Source of the DNA: Haloplanus salinarum
GTDB lineage: Archaea; Halobacteriota; Halobacteria; Halobacteriales; Haloferacaceae
Length of the DNA stretch: 64,000 nt
Direction: 5' to 3'
NCBI RefSeq assembly: GCF_024498175.1
Contig: NZ_CP101823.1
Span: forward strand, 2,610,987-2,674,986
Every line of letters begins with the position of its first letter. Positions within the stretch are counted from its first letter, which is position 1. Below are positions 8,569-14,460 of this stretch, in pieces. The notes beneath the pieces were generated by a model that had not been told where the DNA came from, ran no database searches, and saw nothing but the letters and a program-made list of their open reading frames with translations. The position numbers and the translations under genes were made by a program.

Positions 8569-8862
8569 ATGATGAGAAAGTCCGCCCCGTGGATGGTACT
8601 GTGGGACGACCGTCTACTGGAACTCGCCCGTGCAGAGGGGCACGTCTCTCCAAAAACGGCAGAGGAGAGTGGATACGTGCATATCAGCAACGCTCAAATC
8701 TCTCGTCGTCTCTCCAAGCTCGCCGATCACGGTCTTCTCAACCGTCTCCCCAACGGCGTCTACACGATCACCCAACAGGGAGAGGCCTATCTTGACGAGG
8801 AACTGAACGCCGAGGAGCTCACCGACGAGAGTGAGAACGGGAACGGGAAAGCCCAAGCGTAG
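8569..8862 (+). CDS. PhiH1-type repressor-like winged-helix protein 1
   Basis: This is a 97-residue protein. The N-terminal phrase SAPWMVLWDDRLLELARAEG, the helix-turn-helix around SNAQISRRLSKLADHGLLNR and the wing NGVYTITQQGEAYLDEE match the pattern of the small repressors found in haloarchaeal proviruses after phage phiH1. An acidic tail follows. The second ATG (8572) is equally possible as start. It is followed after one base by a related gene (8864), and the two probably form one transcript from the AT-rich control region. Likely role: keeping the element quiescent or switching between integrase and structural transcription. Confidence 0.8.
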   Translation: MMRKSAPWMVLWDDRLLELARAEGHVSPKTAEESGYVHISNAQISRRLSKLADHGLLNRLPNGVYTITQQGEAYLDEELNAEELTDESENGNGKAQA

Positions 8863-8863
8863 C

Positions 8864-9202
8864 ATGAGCGACGTAATTCGACGCAGTGGCTGTTGGATGG
8901 AGTACGCTGATGACCGAATCTTGGAGCATCTCGCCGACGTGTCCAAGGCGAGCGCGTGGGAGATCGCCCTCGAGGCGGGGATGCGGAACAAGCGGCGGTG
9001 GATCGAGCGGCGGTGCTGGGTGTTGGTCGAGGCCGGTTTCGTCGACGTATACGAGCGGGGGGAGTTAGATAATCACTACGAGATTACGACGTGGGGTGAG
9101 TTGTATCTGGAGGGGGAGGTTGATGCCGAGTTGCAGCGGCCGGTTCCGGCGACGAGGCCGCCCGATAAGGTGCGGCCGGGGTGGTGGGCTGGTTTTGGAT
9201 AA
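8864..9202 (+). CDS. PhiH1-type repressor-like winged-helix protein 2
   Basis: This is a 112-residue paralogue-like partner of the preceding gene. It shares the layout xRRSGxWMxxxDDRILE, a helix-turn-helix (EIALEAGMRNKRRWIERRCWVLVEAG) and a wing ending ITTWGELYLEGE, then a Pro/Gly/Trp-rich tail. The start ATG 8864 follows the upstream stop by one base, so the pair is translationally coupled. Two such proteins in tandem may recognise different operators or form heteromers; this is inference. Only six bases separate its stop from the AT-rich 9209 gene, so the cargo could be transcribed with it. Confidence 0.75.
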   Translation: MSDVIRRSGCWMEYADDRILEHLADVSKASAWEIALEAGMRNKRRWIERRCWVLVEAGFVDVYERGELDNHYEITTWGELYLEGEVDAELQRPVPATRPPDKVRPGWWAGFG

Positions 9203-9208
9203 CTAATC

Positions 9209-10042
9209 ATGAAATCAGGAACAAAATACGTTGCTCAGATCTTGTTGACAGGCGTACTTGGTCTGATTTTATTCTCAGTTGCAGATTGGATAGTCTGGGA
9301 TGGTACGAAGTTTCTGAATGAATTACTTACATATAGCAAATCCCATCAAGCGGCTCTCTCAGTACTAGTATCTACGCTTCTACTAATTGCATATTTGATG
9401 CAGTACCTCGTCCAAGATATCCAAGCAGATATAGCTTCTCAGCAGAGTGAGCTGATGAGTGCTGGCTATACACCTATTGTCGGCGTAGTCTCTAGGAAGT
9501 GGGGAAAACAGCGTGACGACGATATGGATATCGAAACTCCTGAAGCAAACAAATACTACTTAGAGTTAGCTAATAACGGGAATTCTGCAGCAAGGGATCT
9601 TGAACTTTGGATCGGTGTCTATTATAGATTCAACCGATCAAAGACATACTTTTCATCAAATTCTGTTCCACTAAAGAGAACTCAAGAAGGTACTTGGTGG
9701 CCAACGGACGTTGGAGGTGCATTATCCGAATCAGAGGGTACCACCGAGTTCGTTGCGGAACCCAAATTAAGAAAAATAGAGAAGTCGTCTCTGTTGAAGC
9801 GATCTAAGGAAATTGACGAGACGGAAATTGGCGAGGCACTGAAGACAATTTATAATGACGGGGTTAACGAGGTCTCAGTTGTCTTCAGCGTGACGTATAA
9901 AACTGCGACGGGGGAGAATCAAGAAATCGAAGTCGGTGCGTATCAAGAGAAATTGTCACGTTTAGAAAATCATGATTGGAAATTATACTATGCACAAGAA
10001 TCGACCATCAAATTCGATGAAATCAAATCCAAGTCGCATTAG
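9209..10042 (+). CDS. Membrane protein of unknown function, AT-rich cargo
   Basis: This is a 277-residue protein. Two N-terminal membrane helices (about 8-30 and 47-66: VLGLILFSVADWIVW; LSVLVSTLLLIAYLMQYLV) are joined by a short loop. A long soluble domain follows (about 75-277), with a strand-rich core containing KYYLELANNGNSAARDLELWI, an Ig- or C2-like look, and a Lys/Glu-rich end. Codon use is clearly AT-rich, unlike the rest of the window, which suggests recent transfer. The start follows the repressor stop by six bases. Position, composition and a membrane-plus-sensor layout recall effector genes of defence cargo. I do not recognise the family, so function is open. Confidence 0.65.
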   Translation: MKSGTKYVAQILLTGVLGLILFSVADWIVWDGTKFLNELLTYSKSHQAALSVLVSTLLLIAYLMQYLVQDIQADIASQQSELMSAGYTPIVGVVSRKWGKQRDDDMDIETPEANKYYLELANNGNSAARDLELWIGVYYRFNRSKTYFSSNSVPLKRTQEGTWWPTDVGGALSESEGTTEFVAEPKLRKIEKSSLLKRSKEIDETEIGEALKTIYNDGVNEVSVVFSVTYKTATGENQEIEVGAYQEKLSRLENHDWKLYYAQESTIKFDEIKSKSH

Positions 10043-10124
10043 GTCATCGTCAGAACTAGGACAACCGATTTATATCAGGAATATAGATACTCAGACATGA
10101 TTCAGATAAACTTGGTGAGCCACA

Positions 10125-11381
10125 TTGCTGTTCGATAACCAGAATTTGGAGGATACTCCAACTGAAGAGGTTCTAGAACAGTTCGTGGACTTCGTCACAA
10201 AAACCGATGAAGAGATCGCTGAAGAAGGAAGAAGAAAAGAAAAGAAAACGACCGAATTGAAGCTATATATTGCGGCTAACCGCGGTTTTTCACCTGATGC
10301 ACTGGGGGAGACGATCCAAGACCTTCTTGTATCTGATGATTTAAATAAATCTCCCCGTGATTTCTTTGAAAGCCACTCTTTCTCCGTAGATTCCATTAAT
10401 GCCGACGCTTCACTACTCGTTATTTCCACTCCGAAATATAACAGAAAGGATGAATTCTTGCTGATTAATGAGGGAGAATACTTGAAAGTATTGACTGTTG
10501 TGAGAAGGAGTATTGCTAAAGATACTATTGAAAAATTGATTCAATATCTCCCTCAGCTTGATCGCATTTTCCTAACTTCAGAGGATCTCAGAGAACTTGT
10601 TGAAGAAAACGAGAAGCGCGATTTGTCTGGTTTCACTGCAAAATACGAGCCTTTCTTCAAAGACGAGTATATAAGTGTCCAAGTTCATGGCGGATCTGAT
10701 GAACACCTCGACAAAGTACAGGATGATTTTGACGCTCGAGCAAAGCGAGTAGTCTTCAGCCAAAGGAACAGCCCAGCTGAAGCGGTGAAGGGTACGGTTA
10801 ACCAAGACGGCTACGCCTCCATCCCCAGAGTCCGTTCCGGCTCAGGTGAAGTGGGTTTAGAGACGATAGAAAACGTTGTTGAGGCTTGTCAAACCAAAGA
10901 TAAGGAGAATTTCAAGGTAGAGCACCGACCAGAACGTCTAACTCCTGGTGATCATTATTTCCTATCTCAAGTAACCTTAGACGAATCTACAGACGGTAAT
11001 GAAACCGATGGCGGACTTCCCGAACCTCTCCGTGATTCCGATCAAGGGAGTGTATTAGATGGGCTGACGATTTGTATATTTGAAGAAGAAATAGAGGACG
11101 AGGAATATCCAGATCAGGATGCGGTGGCCGGTAGTTTGGAGGAGGATGTTCTCGAGTACAAGCAGAGATACAGGTACTCCTCTATTGGTGAGAATCATTA
11201 CCTAGTCTATGACGGAGATCGAGGACAGTCCTTCGAAATTGTAGTGTCAAATAAAGATTTGAAAGTATATTCGAGAAATAACACTACTCAAGAAGGTTTG
11301 AGAGACTTTTATCAAATTATAGATGGAGAGTTCAATTCATCATATCGTATTGAGAAGACAAGCAAAAAAATGAGGGCGTAG
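10125..11381 (+). CDS. Large unknown protein of the AT-rich cargo pair
   Basis: This protein of about 418 residues is AT-rich in codon use and mixed alpha/beta. An N-terminal helical part with a Lys/Glu-rich segment (EEGRRKEKKTTELKLYIA) precedes a region with SLLVISTPKYNRKDEFLLIN, then helices (IEKLIQYLPQLDRIFLTSED). A C-terminal strand-rich domain (HYLVYDGDRGQSFEIVVSN) ends basic. The start is uncertain. TTG 10125 is the first possible codon after an in-frame TGA (10116), and an ATG at 10097 opens another frame that closes after 13 codons. A damaged or frameshifted start is therefore possible. The stop touches the ATG of the next gene (TAGATG), so the two are one operon. No known family is recognised. 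Confidence 0.6.
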   Translation: MLFDNQNLEDTPTEEVLEQFVDFVTKTDEEIAEEGRRKEKKTTELKLYIAANRGFSPDALGETIQDLLVSDDLNKSPRDFFESHSFSVDSINADASLLVISTPKYNRKDEFLLINEGEYLKVLTVVRRSIAKDTIEKLIQYLPQLDRIFLTSEDLRELVEENEKRDLSGFTAKYEPFFKDEYISVQVHGGSDEHLDKVQDDFDARAKRVVFSQRNSPAEAVKGTVNQDGYASIPRVRSGSGEVGLETIENVVEACQTKDKENFKVEHRPERLTPGDHYFLSQVTLDESTDGNETDGGLPEPLRDSDQGSVLDGLTICIFEEEIEDEEYPDQDAVAGSLEEDVLEYKQRYRYSSIGENHYLVYDGDRGQSFEIVVSNKDLKVYSRNNTTQEGLRDFYQIIDGEFNSSYRIEKTSKKMRA

Positions 11382-12296
11382 ATGTCGGGGTGGGACAAAC
11401 AAAAGGAGCATATAACTACACATAATCTCTTCCAATCGGCAGTTTTTGGCGAAGAGGAAGAAGGATTAGTAGATCTCAATTTCCGGGTTGTTGGCGATTT
11501 TATGTATATACTGGACACACGTAACGATGTCAATATTGAGCCTCCCTATACCGTACTCGGGACTGATACAGCGATATTCTTCGATTTTATTGAGCCAGGG
11601 CAAATCACTTCCGAGGATGTCGAAAGGATAAGCAAATATAACGAAATAAGCCGAGAAGCTGTTGAGAATCATCTTGATCGAGCGCCTATTTCGGAAGATA
11701 ATCTTGACCCAGAGGAGGTAGAATGGTTTGACCACTGTACCATCCTTCGTCACGAACAATTTATTGATCATCAAGCCGGTTCGGCCGAACAAAGACAAAA
11801 GTTGGAGCAATTGAAATCGGAAAGCTGTATTGCGACTGTTTCGCCTGGAACATCTCTCTCGCTAGTGGATTCGGAGGAATTGCGCAATGGGCCGCTCACG
11901 AGTTTATTGCAAGAAGGTATATCCGTTCCAGAAAGCCCGCCCAATTTAGTGTATCTTACCAGAGAGATTGAGGATGAGGCGCTAGTACTTGCTATCTGCG
12001 AAGAAATCGTCTTAGGGAGCGATCTGTCTGATGGGGGTGTGGCTCTAAACTTCGAAGATGTTAAAGATCATTTCGGGCGGGACATTTCGTATGAGCAACT
12101 AGAAAATGCGTTTGAGTATCTCAGAGATATCAATGCTTGCCGAAAGCGGCGGGATGATGGACGATATCTGTTTACCAAATACGCACTTAATCAAGTACTC
12201 GGAATTAGAGATCGTCTAGAAAATGAAACTGTGGAAGAACATTTCTCTGAGGATGAAACTGAGACGAGTGAGTCGGAAATATCCGACTTTATGTGA
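11382..12296 (+). CDS. Unknown protein with C-terminal winged-helix-like region, cargo pair partner
   Basis: This is a 304-residue, acidic, AT-rich protein starting directly after the upstream stop codon. The first two thirds show a strand-rich fold (FRVVGDFMYILDTRNDV, YTVLGTDTAIFFDFI) and a helical stretch. The last third (about 205-275: VALNFEDVKDHFGRDISYEQLENAFEYL, then CRKRRDDGRYLFTKYAL) looks like a winged helix, followed by a Glu/Ser-rich tail. With the 10125 product it forms a fixed pair. Co-translation suggests the two proteins act together. The best guess is an anti-virus or plasmid-competition module, based on place and composition only. I recognise no family. Confidence 0.65.
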   Translation: MSGWDKQKEHITTHNLFQSAVFGEEEEGLVDLNFRVVGDFMYILDTRNDVNIEPPYTVLGTDTAIFFDFIEPGQITSEDVERISKYNEISREAVENHLDRAPISEDNLDPEEVEWFDHCTILRHEQFIDHQAGSAEQRQKLEQLKSESCIATVSPGTSLSLVDSEELRNGPLTSLLQEGISVPESPPNLVYLTREIEDEALVLAICEEIVLGSDLSDGGVALNFEDVKDHFGRDISYEQLENAFEYLRDINACRKRRDDGRYLFTKYALNQVLGIRDRLENETVEEHFSEDETETSESEISDFM

Positions 12297-12343
12297 TCTG
12301 ATCCGAGTTCCTCAACTTTCGACCCTTGGGAACGGAATTGGTG

Positions 12344-12778
12344 TTATTCGTGTGTTCCTGTTGATAAGTGAGCCAACGCCGGATTCTCTGGATCAACACC
12401 CTCGATAAACCGAAGCAACCGCTGAACCGCCGCCGGATCTTCTTCGATATTCCCCATGAAGTGAATCATCCCCTGCACGGCCCGATTTTGCTTGTGGTAG
12501 TCCCACCGATTCAACTCCTCTTCGAGATCGTCGTCGTCGTCGATCACCTCGACACCGGCCTCCTGAAGCGTCTCGGTCGCCCCACTACCGACCTCCTTAC
12601 ACATCGCGACGACGACCACGTTCGTCCGCCGCGCCAGCTCCATCATCGACCCGAGTTCACTGTGGACGTTCGAACTGTCGACGATGAGGTTCTTCACCTC
12701 AACGGAGAGCATCAAATCGGGACCGTAGTAGCCGTCGATATCGCCATATCGATGCTGCCGAGACGAGTGGGCCCACAG
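12344..12778 (-). pseudogene. C-terminal fragment of a truncated nuclease-like gene
   Basis: The minus-strand frame is open from 12778 to a stop at 12344 and has no proper start: an in-frame TAG at 12779-12781 precedes it. The first ATG (12715) lies in the middle of a conserved-looking stretch, RYGDIDGYYGPDLMLSVEVK, which therefore must belong to a longer ancestral protein. The D-x(n)-VEVK arrangement is reminiscent of PD-(D/E)xK nucleases such as those of restriction systems, and a SacI-type enzyme is one possibility. The rest is helical with an AEV-type middle. The N-terminal part was lost, perhaps when the divergent HNH gene arrived 35 bases away. Function is not certain. Confidence 0.55.
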
Positions 12779-12812
12779 CTATATTTGAGGAAGGACTCCA
12801 TTGAGAGACACA

Positions 12813-13523
12813 ATGAGCGAGGCGTGGTCGCGTGACGAACACCTGGTCGTCCTCAACGCGTATCTGAACGACGGTGTTGGATCCAACGATCCAGAAGCCC
12901 GAGAACTAGCGAATCAGCTTGACCGAAGTGAGGGATCTATCACGAGTCGGCTCGCAAATTATCGCAGTCTCGACTCGGACGGACCGGAGGGATTGTCGGG
13001 GATTTCTCAGTTGGGTCGTGAAGTCTGGAACGAGTTCCACGAAGACAAGGTGCGACTGGCCCGAGAGGCCGCAGTCGCGAAGGAGCGACTGGCCATCGGT
13101 GCCGACGAAGACGACGTCGTCAGGACATCCACGGGAACGTCGGTCACCGTCGTACGGCAGGGACAATCGAGGTTCCGCGAACGAGTCCGTGAGCGGTACG
13201 GTGGCGAGTGCCTCCTGTGTGGCGTCGACGATCCGAGTCTACTCGAGGCTGCACACGTCGTCAGCTGGGAAGCCGCCGGTGAGGATCGAGGCGATCCGGC
13301 TAACGGCCTTCTACTGTGCGGTACTCATCATCGAGCGTTCGACGAACATATCTTCACGATCTCCGAGGATTACACACTTGAACTCGATCCGGCGTTCGAG
13401 ACGGACAGTCGATTTCTCGAGCGGACTATCGTCTCACGAGACGGCGAGCGGATTGATTTCGGAGGAACACCTCCAGATTCGGAATATCTTGGGCAGCGGA
13501 ATGGAAATCAGCGCCTGTGGTAG
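12813..13523 (+). CDS. HNH endonuclease
   Basis: This 236-residue protein carries a C-terminal HNH nuclease. A zinc pair CLLC (about residue 131) is followed by LEAAHVVSW, giving the first catalytic His, then DPANGLLLCGTHHRAFDEH with the Asn, the second Cys pair member and the final His residues. The N-terminal 60 residues (SRDEHLVVLNAYLN, LANQLDRSEGSITSRLANY) form a small helical, HTH-like domain seen in haloarchaeal restriction-type HNH proteins. Start ATG 12813 is preferred over TTG 12801. It sits beside a truncated nuclease-like gene and after the AT-rich cargo, so it is probably part of a defence or restriction load. No methyltransferase is visible nearby. Confidence 0.85.
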   Translation: MSEAWSRDEHLVVLNAYLNDGVGSNDPEARELANQLDRSEGSITSRLANYRSLDSDGPEGLSGISQLGREVWNEFHEDKVRLAREAAVAKERLAIGADEDDVVRTSTGTSVTVVRQGQSRFRERVRERYGGECLLCGVDDPSLLEAAHVVSWEAAGEDRGDPANGLLLCGTHHRAFDEHIFTISEDYTLELDPAFETDSRFLERTIVSRDGERIDFGGTPPDSEYLGQRNGNQRLW

Positions 13524-13623
13524 CGACAGTAGGGACCTGAGCCAAAGTACGTGGCGCTAGCTGAAACATTTCCACTATACTGATTTTGTCGGATACTTTC
13601 AGTAGAGTATTTAATAGAAATCC

Positions 13624-13938
13624 TGCACCTCTCATTTTGCGCTGTTTCCTGTTCTGTGAGCGCTCTGCCAGAATCCCGATTCAACCGCGGAAGAGTACGT
13701 TCTGACTTGACCACGGGGGGTCGCGCGTCGACAAATCCGGCACCTCTGGTTTTGCACACGAATCACCCCGATACTCCGATCGCTCATATCAGAAAACAGT
13801 AACAAAGTGTGCAAATCGGGCCGGTCTCCGCGCCGATCACGCCGGAGGCCCGACCCCTCGATAGAGGAAGTATATAAACAGGCCACCGTTCAGCAACCTT
13901 AGCGAAACGACTAGGAGCCGGTGTGTGCAAAATCAGAG
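13624..13938. repeat. Operator-like repeats around the ribbon-helix-helix gene
   Basis: The 400 bases between the HNH gene and the 13925 gene hold no gene but several copies of a short word. CACCTCTCATTTTGC ends at 13640, CACCTCTGGTTTTGC ends at 13755, and the reverse complement GCAAAATCAGAG lies at 13927-13938 across the start of the next gene. Weaker versions are at 13580 (CTGATTTTG) and 13807 (GTGTGCAAATC). Spaced copies ending at the start codon of a small DNA-binding protein suggest autoregulation. A TATA-like AGTATATAAAC at about 13869-13879 is the likely promoter. The grouping is mine and untested. Confidence 0.45.
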
Positions 13939-14170
13939 TATGCGTATAAGAATGGACGACGAGCGGGAGGACCGACTCCGGCGACTCATGGAGAAAACCG
14001 GGGAGTCGACGAAGGCCGGCGCGATCGACGCCGCGATCAAACACTACCTGAACGACCTCGAGAACAAGCGGCGAGTCGCCGACGAACTCCCGACCGAGTT
14101 CATCGAGGAATTACACACGCCCTGGATGCCTCTCGAACGCGAGACGAACGTCGGACAAACCGAGGATTAG
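13925..14170 (+). CDS. Small ribbon-helix-helix-like DNA-binding protein
   Basis: This is an 81-residue protein. The segment MRIRMDDEREDRLRRLME followed by STKAGAIDAAIKHYLNDLE has the strand-helix-helix layout of Arc/MetJ/CopG proteins. A short C-terminal tail (ELHTPWMPLERET) follows. GTG 13925 has an AGGAG seven bases upstream, and the ATG at 13940 is an alternative that fits the RHH strand equally well. Its stop overlaps by four bases the stop of the convergent membrane-protein gene at 14167. Likely role: regulation of its own and perhaps the neighbouring operon, supported by operator-like repeats upstream. This type is common in haloarchaeal mobile elements. Confidence 0.7.
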   Translation: MQNQSMRIRMDDEREDRLRRLMEKTGESTKAGAIDAAIKHYLNDLENKRRVADELPTEFIEELHTPWMPLERETNVGQTED

Positions 14171-14460
14171 AAACCGGAAGCGACGGCGTCGGCGCCCATT
14201 TTGACGATAGTCTCGAATAGGTCCTGAACGAACGCGAGGAACGGACCAGGGTGCGGGTCGAGCCACCCGGCCCCGATCGCGACGGCCAGCACGACCAGGG
14301 AGACGACGACGTAGGTGAGCGTCGAGGCGGTGAGGGTGGCGACCGTCGTCGCGAGGCCAGCGCCCTTGTAGAGGTAGAGGGCGAGGACGACGAGGCCGGC
14401 CGCTCCCATGACCGAGCCGCCGACGCCGAGGGCCTCGAGGAGACCAAGGAGGAGACTCAC
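14167..14460 (-). CDS. Small two-helix membrane protein, last gene of the membrane operon
   Basis: This is a 97-residue protein starting at GTG 14460, which overlaps the stop of the large surface-protein gene (GTGA). Two clear membrane helices (about 19-37, GAAGLVVLALYLYKGAGL, and 47-66, TYVVVSLVVLAVAIGAGWL) are followed by an amphipathic C-terminal segment, FLAFVQDLFETIVKMGADAV. An N-terminal helix may also be membrane-bound. Being coupled to the 920-residue exported protein suggests the two products assemble together in the membrane. No family is recognised. Confidence 0.7.
   Translation of the reverse strand: MSLLLGLLEALGVGGSVMGAAGLVVLALYLYKGAGLATTVATLTASTLTYVVVSLVVLAVAIGAGWLDPHPGPFLAFVQDLFETIVKMGADAVASGF

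Noticed and set aside
10125-11381. KwaB-like (Kiwa defence) protein next to a membrane protein gene
   Set aside because: The gene pairing recalls Kiwa, but lengths differ and I see none of the expected sequence pattern; kept as unknown.
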